DNA from: Streptococcus penaeicida
GTDB taxonomy: Bacteria > Bacillota > Bacilli > Lactobacillales > Streptococcaceae
Length of the DNA: 64,000 nt
Assembly: GCF_002887775.1 (NCBI RefSeq)
Contig: NZ_LOCM01000030.1
Coordinates: 62,001-126,000 of the forward strand
Reading direction: 5' to 3'
The notes below the pieces were generated by a model. It was not told where the DNA came from and ran no database searches. It was given only the letters and a program-made list of their open reading frames with translations. A program made the position numbers and the translations under genes. Below are positions 45,646-54,181 of this stretch, in pieces (position 1 is the first letter of the stretch; each line of letters begins with the position of its first letter).

Positions 45646-46376
45646 AAGCATTATTAAAAATTGAGTGGATTAAATTATGGCGTGAGTGGCCCATTTTCAT
45701 TCTGGCTATTGGCATGCCGGTTGGTTTCTTCCTTTTCTACTCAGGTATGAGCATGTCACCAGATCCTGAGGTTCAAAAAGAGTTTGTCCAATCTTATATG
45801 TTGACCATGACCGCCTTTTCCATGTCTAGTTTCGGCTTCTTCTCTTTTCCTTCCATGTTATTTGAGGATCAAAAGAATCACTGGCTACTCTATTTGGAAC
45901 ATGCCAATGTTAGTATCTTGCAATACTATCTATCGAAAATTATTAGAGTTTATATCAGTTTTACCTGTTCTATCCTAGCTACTTTTGCCATTGCCAAAGT
46001 CTTCCGAGATGTTGAAATGACTTTGGAACAATGGATTGGTTCAGTCATCTTACTACTGATTTCAGGCTTAGTCTTTTTGGCTATAGGGCTTTTAATTGCT
46101 CAGATACCTTCTCCTCAATTAATGTCCATTGTTGGGAATGTGGCCTTTCTCTTATTAGCCATTGTTGGGGGTTCTTGGATGCCTATTTCCATTTTCCCGA
46201 AATGGATGCAGCAGGTTTCGAAACTAACACCAACCTACCATGTTAATGAGTTGGTCAAAACATTTGCTGAGAAAACGCACATCCAATGGCAATCCTTGCT
46301 TATTGTCTTTGCCTATGCCATAATAATGATGATAATAGCGCTTGCAATTAAACAAAGGAAAGAAGTAACGGTATGA
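45642..46376 (+). CDS. ABC-2 type permease
   Basis: 244 residues with about six membrane segments, starting by a 4-base overlap with the ATPase stop. The fold is the YhgE/NodJ-like ABC-2 permease. With the upstream ATPase it forms an exporter that the following kinase and regulator probably control. The substrate is unknown. Confidence 0.88.
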   Translation: MKALLKIEWIKLWREWPIFILAIGMPVGFFLFYSGMSMSPDPEVQKEFVQSYMLTMTAFSMSSFGFFSFPSMLFEDQKNHWLLYLEHANVSILQYYLSKIIRVYISFTCSILATFAIAKVFRDVEMTLEQWIGSVILLLISGLVFLAIGLLIAQIPSPQLMSIVGNVAFLLLAIVGGSWMPISIFPKWMQQVSKLTPTYHVNELVKTFAEKTHIQWQSLLIVFAYAIIMMIIALAIKQRKEVTV

Positions 46377-47458
46377 CATTCAAATGGCACTGGCAACATC
46401 CCCTCTATTATATCCCTTTAGTGTTTATGGTTTTTCCTTTTGGGGGAATCTACTTTTTCGGATACCCTTTGTGGACCTTGCCTTTTAGCCTCTTATTTTT
46501 ACTGGCTTACCTAATTATAGTTCATGAAGAAATCAGCTGGCTGACCAACTTTCTTTGGGTCTATATGCTGCTCTATATTACCTTTATGACCTTAACGGTC
46601 AATAGTGGAATGATTTGGTTCTACTTTTACCTCAACAACCTCTATGTCTACCGATTACAGGATGACTTTAAGAGTTTTCGGTTTATCTCCTATGTTGTCA
46701 GCACCATTTTCGTCATTCTATATGTCTTTATCAAGGTCCATGATATTGCGGTCCAAACCTTTACCTTACTCATTCCCATCCTCAACTTTGCCATGTTGAT
46801 TTTTTGGACGTTGGAACGTAAACGGGATGAAGCCAAAGAACTCTTGATGGAAAAAAACAAGTCCATTAATCTCCTTTTGGCAGAAAATGAACGTAATCGT
46901 ATCGGCCAAGACTTACACGATACCCTGGGACACGTCTTTGTCATGTTAACGGTTAAGGCTGACTTAATCCAAACCCTTTTGGATCATGGTGAAATCGCCA
47001 AGGCTCAAAAGGAAGTAGCTGATTTGCAAAAAATCACCAAAAATGCGACGAGTGATGTCAGACAAATGGTCGAAAGTCTCAAGGACCATAATATCAGTGA
47101 GGAACTGGTAGTCATATCTAATATGTTAGAATTAGCTGGCATTGACCTCCAAGTAAAAGGTGCAGAAGTGGCAGAAACTTTTCCTTTGGCTATTCAAAGT
47201 AAATTGAGCATGATTATCCGAGAATTGATTAATAATCTTATGAAACATAGTCAGGCCAAAGCATGTCAACTTGCCTTTGGTCAAACAAAATCGGATTATT
47301 TGCTCAATTATCAAGATGATGGTATTGGTTTTTCAAATCTGACTGGCCAAGAACTACATAGTATCAAAGACCGTTTGGTGCCATTGAGGGGAGAGCTTGT
47401 CATTAGCTCAGCTAAAAATCCTACTCAAATAAGCATTCGGATCCCTGTAAAGGAGTAA
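46373..47458 (+). CDS. NarL-type sensor histidine kinase (HisKA_3, DesK-like)
   Basis: 361 residues. Four to five N-terminal membrane segments (about 10-145) are followed by a short coiled coil and a HisKA_3 domain with phospho-acceptor His in IGQDLHDTLGHVF. The ATPase domain has IIRELINNLMKHS (N-box) and YQDDGIGF. It overlaps the permease by 4 bases. Membrane-embedded sensors of this kind respond to membrane state or to membrane-active antibiotics, consistent with an attached exporter. Confidence 0.9.
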   Translation: MTFKWHWQHPLYYIPLVFMVFPFGGIYFFGYPLWTLPFSLLFLLAYLIIVHEEISWLTNFLWVYMLLYITFMTLTVNSGMIWFYFYLNNLYVYRLQDDFKSFRFISYVVSTIFVILYVFIKVHDIAVQTFTLLIPILNFAMLIFWTLERKRDEAKELLMEKNKSINLLLAENERNRIGQDLHDTLGHVFVMLTVKADLIQTLLDHGEIAKAQKEVADLQKITKNATSDVRQMVESLKDHNISEELVVISNMLELAGIDLQVKGAEVAETFPLAIQSKLSMIIRELINNLMKHSQAKACQLAFGQTKSDYLLNYQDDGIGFSNLTGQELHSIKDRLVPLRGELVISSAKNPTQISIRIPVKE

Positions 47459-47461
47459 AAA

Positions 47462-48058
47462 ATGAAATTATTAGTTGCTGATGATCAATCCATGTTACGA
47501 GACGCCCTTTGTCAGCTCCTTACTTATCAATCAGGTGTTGAGGCTGTCTTTCAAGCCGAAAATGGTCAAAAGGCTATTGATTTACTGGAACAAGAAACTG
47601 TTGATGTGGCTATTCTCGACATCGAAATGCCAGAAAAATCAGGCCTCGATGTTTTAGAATGGGTTCGGGAACATCAAGAGCTTAAAGTCATTATCGTGAC
47701 CACTTTCAAGAGGAAGGGCTATTTTAAACGTGCTTTAGCCGCTCACGTCGATGGTTATGTTTTGAAAGACCGTTCCATTTCTGAATTGATGCAGACCATT
47801 CATAATGTTCTCGAAGGACGCAAAGAATACTCACCCGAGCTGATTGAGGAAGTCACTTTTTCAAGCAACCCTTTAAGTAAACGAGAGCAAGAAGTTTTGA
47901 CTCTGGTTGCGCAAGGAGACTCCAACCAAGAAATAGCTCAAAAACTCTTTTTATCAAACGGCACTGTTCGTAATTACTTAACCTGTATCTTTACCAAACT
48001 CAATGCCAGCAACCGAACCGAAGCCGCCAAAATTGCTCAGGAAAAAGGTTGGGTATAG
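47462..48058 (+). CDS. NarL/LuxR family response regulator
   Basis: 198 residues. Receiver with VADDQSM, aspartate in [13 protein letters not shown], and a LuxR-type helix-turn-helix at the C-terminus ([25 protein letters not shown]). It follows the kinase by 3 bases. It probably binds the TGTCATATGACA palindrome upstream of the operon. Confidence 0.92.
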   Translation: MKLLVADDQSMLRDALCQLLTYQSGVEAVFQAENGQKAIDLLEQETVDVAILDIEMPEKSGLDVLEWVREHQELKVIIVTTFKRKGYFKRALAAHVDGYVLKDRSISELMQTIHNVLEGRKEYSPELIEEVTFSSNPLSKREQEVLTLVAQGDSNQEIAQKLFLSNGTVRNYLTCIFTKLNASNRTEAAKIAQEKGWV

Positions 48059-48062
48059 TAAG

Positions 48063-48099
48063 AAAAAAGAAGCCCATTTTTAATAATAGGTTTCTTTTT
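48063..48099 (+). terminator. Terminator of the exporter operon
   Basis: AAAGAAGCC pairs with GGTTTCTTT through one G-U pair, followed by Ts. Confidence 0.7.
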
Positions 48100-48160
48100 G
48101 TGTCTAGATTGAACTCATTTGTAAAAAAGTTTAAACACAATTCCTGAAAGGATCTCTTCA

Positions 48161-48176
48161 TGCTATAATATTCTCA
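48161..48176 (+). promoter_or_regulatory. Extended -10 that would give a leaderless EamA mRNA
   Basis: TGCTATAAT at 48161-48169 ends 6 bases before the ATG at 48176, so transcription should start at or next to the start codon. No RBS is present in front of this ATG. Confidence 0.5.
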
Positions 48177-49051
48177 TGAATAATCAATCTCAGAAAAATA
48201 TGTTGTTGGGTTTCCTGAGTGCCTTTTCGTGTGAGGTTCTTTTTGGGCTCTCTTATCTTTTTACCAAGGAGGCTGCTAGTCAAGCGTCTGCCATGGCTCT
48301 ATTGGGTTGGCGTTTTGCTCTTGCTTTGGCAATCATGCTTGTCATGTGGGCCTTTGGTCTCATTTCCCTAAACCTTAAGAAAAAGGGGTTGGGGCAAGCT
48401 ATTTTATTGGGTCTCTTTAGTCCGGTTCTCTATTTTGTGGGTGAAACTTATGGGATAAAGAGTACGACAGCTTCGGAAAGTGGGGCCTTCTTGGCCACCA
48501 TTCCAGTTGTGACCTTGCTAATGGCCAGTTTGGTGCTCAAGGATAAACCGACCAAGGGCCAAATGATGGGGATTAGTCTAACGGTTTTAGGCGTTTTGAT
48601 TAGTGTCTTTGCGGTTGGCGTCCAGGCTAGTTTTTCCTTCTTTGGCTATGCCATGCTGCTCTTAGCAGTCCTATCCTATGCTTTTTACTGTGTCTTGGTT
48701 GAGAAATCCCAGGCTTTCTCGGGAGTAGAGCTAACCTTTGTCATGATTTTGGTGGGATTCTGCGTCTTTAGCATATTGGCCATTATAGAGGGACTGACTA
48801 CAGGTAATTTAGCGGAGCTTTGGGCTCTGCCATTGCAGCAAGCTTCCTTTGGCATGGCGGTTCTTTACCAAGGAATTGCCTGTTCTGTTCTAGCTTTCTT
48901 CTTATCTAATTATGCTATTAGCCAATTAGGGGTCAATCGGACAGCCTCCTTTATAGGTGTCTCAACAGCAGTAGCAATCTTATCAGGTGTCCTCCTTTAT
49001 AGGTGTCTCAACAGCAGTAGCAATCTTATCAGGTGTCCTCCTTTTAGGTGA
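48176..49051 (+). CDS. EamA/DMT family transporter, C-terminus disrupted by a 46-bp duplication
   Basis: The ten-segment drug/metabolite transporter fold with two EamA repeats is recognisable from residue 10. After SGVLL the frame shifts because a 46-bp unit is present twice, and translation ends in 18 unrelated residues at 49051. Removing one unit restores LLGESFTFIQILGVLLIMLGVYISN and a stop at 49122-49124, a normal tenth membrane segment. The present product therefore lacks its last helix. The first ATG has no RBS and lies at the predicted transcription start. Substrate unknown. Confidence 0.8.
   Translation: MNNQSQKNMLLGFLSAFSCEVLFGLSYLFTKEAASQASAMALLGWRFALALAIMLVMWAFGLISLNLKKKGLGQAILLGLFSPVLYFVGETYGIKSTTASESGAFLATIPVVTLLMASLVLKDKPTKGQMMGISLTVLGVLISVFAVGVQASFSFFGYAMLLLAVLSYAFYCVLVEKSQAFSGVELTFVMILVGFCVFSILAIIEGLTTGNLAELWALPLQQASFGMAVLYQGIACSVLAFFLSNYAISQLGVNRTASFIGVSTAVAILSGVLLYRCLNSSSNLIRCPPFR
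48950..49041 (+). repeat. Exact 46-bp tandem duplication
   Basis: 48950-48995 and 48996-49041 are identical. The unit is bounded by near-identical stretches (CCTCCTTTATAGGTG and CCTCCTTTTAGGTG), which explains the duplication by slippage or short-homology recombination. 46 is not a multiple of three, so the host gene shifts frame. Confidence 0.9.
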
Positions 49052-49185
49052 ATCCTTCACATTTATTCAGATACTTGGTGTCCTACTTATTATGCTTGGG
49101 GTTTATATTTCCAATCGGGGATGATATTTAGAAGAGTAAGGCAAAATAAAAATATAGTATTCCAGAATTCTGGGAGACTATTTGA

Positions 49186-50529
49186 TTAGTTAATAAAGAT
49201 ACCAAAGAGGTAAGGTAGGCAGCTAAAGGAAATCAGGGTATAGAAGATAGCGAGACGAATACTGTCGAATGACTTATAGAGTCTAACTAAGGTTAGACAG
49301 GTCCAAAAAATCAGAACCATGATAAACCAACCGGAAATGAGTCTAAGGGGCGTTAGGCCGTAAAGGTTGATATAGATACCAAAGAGTTTCCAAGCTGCTA
49401 GGAGGGCAAAGGCCAAGGTATATGTAAATAGCAAAGTTAGGAAGATTTTACCTATTTTTTTGTCCCAGATAAAGACACTGGAGAAAAAGTAGCAGAGGGC
49501 CAAAATGGTAAAGTTTAATAAAGCAATGCGAACCAGCTGCCAAAAGCCAGCGACGGCTGTTGAGGAAGCATCTTCAGGGCTGATGTGATTCAACTGTAAT
49601 AGGGACTGTAAATCAAAGATACTTGTGACTAGGAAAAGACTGTAAATCAAACAAAGACTGCCGATAATGATGTAAGTACTATAGTGAGGAAGTACACGGT
49701 AATTACTGAGATTGCCTTGAATGCTAGCATAGTCTGGTTTGCTTGCTTTTTGATGAATGACTGGCGCAATGATTAATCCGTAGAGATAAGCTCCTAATGG
49801 TAGGGATAAGGGACCATAGATGAAAAGGTCACAAAGGTAATCTAACCAAGTTAGATTACTAAAAAGGGAGCCAAAGAAATGAGCTATTTCTTGTGTGACA
49901 TCTTTAAAATTTTCTGAGACCACTTGTAGCTGGCTAATGGCAAAAGAGCCTAAAATGCTGGCTACTATCAGACTGACTAAGACAGTCACTAGAATTCCGG
50001 GGTTAATGGCTGGTTTTGCGTCTTCTGTTGCCATTTTTATTTTTCGCATGCGTGAACGAAAGCGAAAATGACCAAAAGGGATAGTCCAAAAACCGCGAAA
50101 GGCGTCGATAAAGCTGAGAACTCCGAAGCGTCCTTGAATTAGTAAGTTGTTGCGGGAAAGAACGTAATAGATGAAAGTGATGTGTAGACCAAGCAATTGT
50201 AAAATAGCTAATTCTTCTGGCAAGCCCCAAAGTCCGATAGCTAGGAGTTGGGCCAGTAAGCTGAAGAGAAGTAAGGTATCTTCAAGTCTCTTTTCTTTCC
50301 AATAGTGTTGATAGTCAAAATGGGCCAGGTTCCACTCGGTTAAACCAATAGCTGCTAAGGCAGCTAGAATCAAATGGCTGCGATTGTCCGAAAAGATATT
50401 GACAATGTAGAGGTAGGCTGGAATATAGGAGAGGTAGGCACCAATTTTATAGTGTCTCAGCTCCCTTTGGCTCAATTTTTGGATAAAAAGAGGCGTCAAC
50501 AGGCGAGATCTTCTTTGAGGCAGAATCAT
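49186..50529 (-). CDS. Polytopic membrane protein, DUF4153/DUF4173-like
   Basis: 447 residues with about ten to twelve membrane segments and short loops; a basic cytoplasmic segment (FRFRSRMRKIKM) is near residue 155. The layout resembles DUF4153/DUF4173 proteins, which are membrane proteins of unknown function. It is the last gene of an operon with a DUF2975 protein and a small Cro-type regulator; its start overlaps the regulator's end by 4 bases. Confidence 0.7.
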   Translation of the reverse strand: MILPQRRSRLLTPLFIQKLSQRELRHYKIGAYLSYIPAYLYIVNIFSDNRSHLILAALAAIGLTEWNLAHFDYQHYWKEKRLEDTLLLFSLLAQLLAIGLWGLPEELAILQLLGLHITFIYYVLSRNNLLIQGRFGVLSFIDAFRGFWTIPFGHFRFRSRMRKIKMATEDAKPAINPGILVTVLVSLIVASILGSFAISQLQVVSENFKDVTQEIAHFFGSLFSNLTWLDYLCDLFIYGPLSLPLGAYLYGLIIAPVIHQKASKPDYASIQGNLSNYRVLPHYSTYIIIGSLCLIYSLFLVTSIFDLQSLLQLNHISPEDASSTAVAGFWQLVRIALLNFTILALCYFFSSVFIWDKKIGKIFLTLLFTYTLAFALLAAWKLFGIYINLYGLTPLRLISGWFIMVLIFWTCLTLVRLYKSFDSIRLAIFYTLISFSCLPYLFGIFIN

Positions 50530-50753
50530 TCTTCCATAGCCTCGCTTTCTGAGTCGGGCACATATTCCAAAATATCACCAGGCTGACAGTCTAACTCACG
50601 GCAGAGGGCATTTAAGGTGGAGAAGCGAATAGCTTTGGCCTTATTATTTTTCAAAATGGAAAGATTGGCGGGCGTCAGTTCAATCAGTTCGGCCAATCGA
50701 CCGGCGCTGATATGTTTCTGAGTCATGACCAAGTCTAAATTAATACGAATCAT
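50526..50753 (-). CDS. Small Cro/C1-type helix-turn-helix regulator (YozG-like)
   Basis: 75 residues, essentially one helix-turn-helix domain: ISAGRLAELIELTPANLSILKNNKAKAIRFSTLNALCRELDCQPGDILEY. Regulators of this type are regularly paired with a DUF2975 membrane protein, as here (12 bases downstream of it). It probably controls its own operon. Confidence 0.88.
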   Translation of the reverse strand: MIRINLDLVMTQKHISAGRLAELIELTPANLSILKNNKAKAIRFSTLNALCRELDCQPGDILEYVPDSESEAMEE

Positions 50754-50765
50754 ATGTCCCCTTTC

Positions 50766-51233
50766 TTATATGGTGAAATCGACTTCGTCTTGTAACTGGA
50801 CGGCTTTCCCGAAGGCATTGCGAATAACGCGGATCACCAGGGTTAGGGCTAGGCCAGAGGCTGTAATAAGGAGCATGGGAATGTAGCAAGTAACCCCCAT
50901 TAGAAATGATAAGAGGGTAATGGCAGCCGCTTCCCAGCCAAGGATTTGCAGGCAACGGACATTTTTCTCAATGAAAATTTGTTCCTTACCGATACGACTG
51001 ACCAAGCTGTATAGGTGATAGAGAAAAACGAGTGACATCAAGCCAATACTATAACCAATGATTAACATGGTCAGGTAACGGGCTGAACCATGGAGAAATG
51101 GCGATGGGTAAATAATGGCTAGATCCACCACCCAAGTCCCAGTTGACAAGAGACCGACTGCTCCAATGAAAAGGGAAATCAAGCAAATTTTAGTTAAAAG
51201 AATTGAAAAATCTTCATAATTTTGGGGTTTCAT
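50766..51233 (-). CDS. DUF2975 membrane protein
   Basis: 155 residues with four membrane segments, matching DUF2975 (PF11188), whose third loop has the typical IFIEKNVRCLQILGW. Function unknown. It is the first gene of the three-gene operon. The minus-strand promoter is TTGATA, 16 bases, TATACT with a TGC extended -10, and the RBS is GAGGAG. Confidence 0.85.
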   Translation of the reverse strand: MKPQNYEDFSILLTKICLISLFIGAVGLLSTGTWVVDLAIIYPSPFLHGSARYLTMLIIGYSIGLMSLVFLYHLYSLVSRIGKEQIFIEKNVRCLQILGWEAAAITLLSFLMGVTCYIPMLLITASGLALTLVIRVIRNAFGKAVQLQDEVDFTI

Positions 51234-51546
51234 AAATATATCTCCTCTGTTTCTTGAACCCAGTATAGCACAATTTTATCGAATATCAATAAAAAAATAT
51301 CGTTTTTTAATAAAAAGTTGTTGAGGAACGATAAAAATAGTGGTGTTTATATTTTAATTTTTGAAGTATTATAGCTTTTTTTACTTTCTTTTCCCATAAA
51401 ATACGAAAACGCTTTATTGCTTATTCAAAGAAAGACAGTTATAATTAATTGAAACTTTAATTTTCCATGCATGCTTATGCATGGTTTTGTCTATTCATCA
51501 GGTAGCCACTTATTAATGGTCTATCCCTAGAAGAGGAAAGCGTGAT
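51234..51546. other. Divergent regulatory region between the DUF2975 operon and the PRD regulator
   Basis: Toward the left: the promoter described for DUF2975, overlapped by repeated CGATA/TATCG motifs (about 51278-51335) that could be operator copies. Toward the right: -35 TTGCTT (51417-51422), 17 bases, -10 TATAAT (51440-51445), with a weak cre-like site at 51403-51417. A perfect hairpin CCATGCAT-GCTT-ATGCATGG (51465-51484) with TTTT after it sits in the regulator's leader. Confidence 0.5.
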
Positions 51547-53406
51547 ATGGAAGAAAAATATTATGAAATCGTAGAGCTTTTATCCGAGGATAGTTATTGT
51601 TCATCGGTGCAACTATCTGAAAAGCTTGGCATCAGTGAGAAAACGGTTAGAACTAGAATCAAAGAATTAAATGCTATATTATCTGATTTTGGGGCCACCA
51701 TTTCTTCAAAAAGAGGAAAAGGTTATACTATCCAAATTTCGGATAAGAAGCTCTTTTTGGAAAAGGTCAACCGTTCTAGTAAAATCCAGTCTAATCAGAA
51801 ACGTGAGATTTATGAAGAAGTGGTCCACTTGCTTTTAGATGCGGAAGATTATGTGACTATCGATGAGATTGCTGGTCAATTGTATGTGTCTCGCGGGATT
51901 GTCTCCAGCCATATCAAGAAGTTAGAAAACTTACTAGACTTATATGACTTAAAGATTGATCGCAAACCGCATTATGGAATTAAGCTTTTGGGCAATGAGT
52001 TTGATATTCGAACCTTTATTGTTACCAATAATTTTGCCGCTATTGAAAATAGCCAGCTCACTAGAAACTTGATGGAATATATTATTGCTGGTAACCAAGT
52101 TTATCAAGTTCATATGTCTGAAGTGGCACTCGAGGCTTTTATTCATTATGTTTTCGTTGCTATTCAACGGATAAAAAAGAATTTTAGTATTGAAACACCT
52201 TTGGCTGGTCGTAAAGAAATTAGTCCTGCTTCGCAAAAGATTATTTCTGATTATCTCAACTATCTCAATAAGGTAAATGGGGTCTACTTCAATAAATATG
52301 AGCGCGACTATATTGCTTTGCAATTTACATCAAAGTTGTCTTCAAATTCCTTAAGTAAATTTGGTCCTAACTTTATTATTAGTAGTCACATTGATCAGTT
52401 GGCCTTTTCAATGCTTGAACAAGTTAATAAGGCCTTAAACCTTGATTTTCGCAGTAATTTAGATTTGCGCATGTCCCTTAGCCAGCACCTTGTTCCTATG
52501 GATATTCGCTTGCGTTATAATATGTTGCTTGAAAACCCTTTGACTGAGCAAATTCTTAAAGAGTACCCCTTTCCTTATACGATTGCTAATACGGCAGTGA
52601 CTGTTCTCAGTGAATATTATCAAAAAGAGATTCCTTTGGCTGAGGTTGCCTACATTGCTTTAATTTTTGCTTTGGCCACTGAGAAGCGAGACCGTGCTTT
52701 AGCCAGAAAAAATATCCTTTTAGTCTGTATTTCAGGAACCAGCAGCTCACAGCTCTTTAAATACAAATATTTGCAAGCCTTTGGGGAATACATTGACCAT
52801 GTTTATGAATCTTCTGTTTCAGATTTAGATTTCTTTGATTTTGAAGGTCACCAGATTGACTATATCTTTACGACTGTTTCTCTGAATAAGAAATACCCTG
52901 TCCCAATCTATGAGATTAACTTATTTATTGATACTAATGACATCCTGACTTATAAGCAGTTCTTTGAAGAAGGGGAAAAGAATTATCTTCTAGACTATTA
53001 CTCTACTAATCTGTTTATGCCTCAATTAAAGGCAGAGTCTAAAGAAGAAGCTCTAAAACAAATGTGCCAACATATTAGTCATTATGGCTTAGCACCTGAT
53101 GATTTTTATGAGGCGGTAATGAAACGTGAAGCTCTTGGTCAAACAAATTTCGGTTATATTGCCTTACCTCACCCCTATAAGGTGATGACGACTAAGAATT
53201 TTGTCTGTGTAGCAATTTTGGAGAAACCTATGTTATGGGAAAGTAATGAGATTCAAGTTATTTTCTTGATGTCTATAGGTAAAGAAAAGGATAAAGAGCT
53301 GGAAAATTTCTATAAAAGTACCAGTAATGTGATGTTCGATAAGGAAAAAGTACAAGCTCTTATTGACCAACCGCGTTTTGAAACCTTAGTTGAAATACTG
53401 AAATAA
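51547..53406 (+). CDS. PRD-containing PTS transcriptional activator (LicR/MtlR-like)
   Basis: 619 residues with the full set of domains: two helix-turn-helix domains (about 15-50 and 85-125), two PRD domains with regulatory histidines (about 180-390), an EIIB-like domain (LLVCISGTSSSQLF, with its Cys near 398) and a C-terminal EIIA-like domain with phospho-histidine in IALPHPYKV. Such proteins activate PTS operons when phosphorylated by HPr and not by the cognate EIIB. The PTS operon follows directly, with an inverted repeat at 53444-53465 as a candidate binding site. Confidence 0.92.
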   Translation: MEEKYYEIVELLSEDSYCSSVQLSEKLGISEKTVRTRIKELNAILSDFGATISSKRGKGYTIQISDKKLFLEKVNRSSKIQSNQKREIYEEVVHLLLDAEDYVTIDEIAGQLYVSRGIVSSHIKKLENLLDLYDLKIDRKPHYGIKLLGNEFDIRTFIVTNNFAAIENSQLTRNLMEYIIAGNQVYQVHMSEVALEAFIHYVFVAIQRIKKNFSIETPLAGRKEISPASQKIISDYLNYLNKVNGVYFNKYERDYIALQFTSKLSSNSLSKFGPNFIISSHIDQLAFSMLEQVNKALNLDFRSNLDLRMSLSQHLVPMDIRLRYNMLLENPLTEQILKEYPFPYTIANTAVTVLSEYYQKEIPLAEVAYIALIFALATEKRDRALARKNILLVCISGTSSSQLFKYKYLQAFGEYIDHVYESSVSDLDFFDFEGHQIDYIFTTVSLNKKYPVPIYEINLFIDTNDILTYKQFFEEGEKNYLLDYYSTNLFMPQLKAESKEEALKQMCQHISHYGLAPDDFYEAVMKREALGQTNFGYIALPHPYKVMTTKNFVCVAILEKPMLWESNEIQVIFLMSIGKEKDKELENFYKSTSNVMFDKEKVQALIDQPRFETLVEILK

Positions 53407-53443
53407 AGCCATTTCTACGGATTTGGTTTTTTTCTTTTGTCCA

Positions 53444-53502
53444 TTTACCGTTAGTCTACGGTAAAAAGAGTTATGGTAGTCCAATAAAGATAGCGCTATC
53501 AT
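53444..53502 (+). promoter_or_regulatory. Activator site and cre site ahead of the PTS operon
   Basis: TTTACCGT-TAGTCT-ACGGTAAA (53444-53465) is a perfect inverted repeat fit for the PRD activator. The palindrome GATAGCGCTATC lies at 53489-53500, and read on the minus strand 53488-53502 matches the cre consensus with one mismatch. Together they suggest induction by substrate and repression by glucose. Confidence 0.6.
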
Positions 53503-53532
53503 TAAACTATAAAAAGTGAAAGGACTTTTACC

Positions 53533-53853
53533 ATGAGTCAAGAAAAAATCCTATTAGTTTGCTCTGCTGGAATGAGCACAAGTTTGTTAGTGACAAAAAT
53601 GAAAGACTACATTAATGCATCTGGTTTAGACTATGATGTTAATGCTGTCGCTTCTTCCGAAGCTATAGATTATGCTGTTGAAAATAAGGTTAACGTTATT
53701 CTCCTCGGCCCCCAAGTACGCTTTATGGAAGGACAATTTAAAAAAGCACTTGCTGAATACAATATTCCTATTGATTTGATTTCACCTCAAAACTATGGAA
53801 CCATGAATGGGGCAAATGTTGTCAAACAAGCGCAAGATTTGATGGCAAAATAG
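53533..53853 (+). CDS. PTS lactose/cellobiose-family EIIB
   Basis: 106 residues. The phospho-acceptor cysteine is in ILLVCSAGMSTSLL at the N-terminus, typical of CelA/LicB-type EIIB. It passes phosphate from EIIA to the sugar during uptake. First gene of the operon; AAAGGA precedes the ATG. Confidence 0.95.
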   Translation: MSQEKILLVCSAGMSTSLLVTKMKDYINASGLDYDVNAVASSEAIDYAVENKVNVILLGPQVRFMEGQFKKALAEYNIPIDLISPQNYGTMNGANVVKQAQDLMAK

Positions 53854-53863
53854 TGGAGGCAAT

Positions 53864-54172
53864 ATGGAACAGAAAGATTTAGAAAGCTCAATGAATCTCA
53901 TAATCCATGCTGGGAATGCTAAATCTTCAGCCATGGAAGCCATTGCCTTGGTTAAAGAAGGCAAACACGATGAAGCGGACTTAAAAATGAAGGAAGCGAA
54001 TCAAGAGATTGCTGAGGCTCATAAAGCACAAACAGCATTGCTCACCAAAGAAGCAAATGGTGAAATGACTCCATTTTCATTGCTTTTAGTTCATAGTCAA
54101 GACCACTTAATGACTGCAATTACCTTCCTTGATTTAGCAAGAGAAGTTATTGATATTTATAAAAAGTTTTAG
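53864..54172 (+). CDS. PTS lactose/cellobiose-family EIIA
   Basis: 102 residues, all helical, of the PTS_IIA_lac family. The active histidine is in LLLVHSQDHLMTAITF, and the N-terminal IHAGNAKSSAMEAI is conserved. It receives phosphate from HPr. RBS GTGGAGG; 10 bases after EIIB. Confidence 0.95.
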   Translation: MEQKDLESSMNLIIHAGNAKSSAMEAIALVKEGKHDEADLKMKEANQEIAEAHKAQTALLTKEANGEMTPFSLLLVHSQDHLMTAITFLDLAREVIDIYKKF

Positions 54173-54181
54173 GAGAAAAAA

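Noticed and set aside
53407..53532. A BglG/LicT antiterminator (RAT) ahead of the PTS operon
   Set aside because: No RAT-like sequence or overlapping terminator; the regulator has HTH domains rather than an RNA-binding CAT domain, so it acts on DNA.
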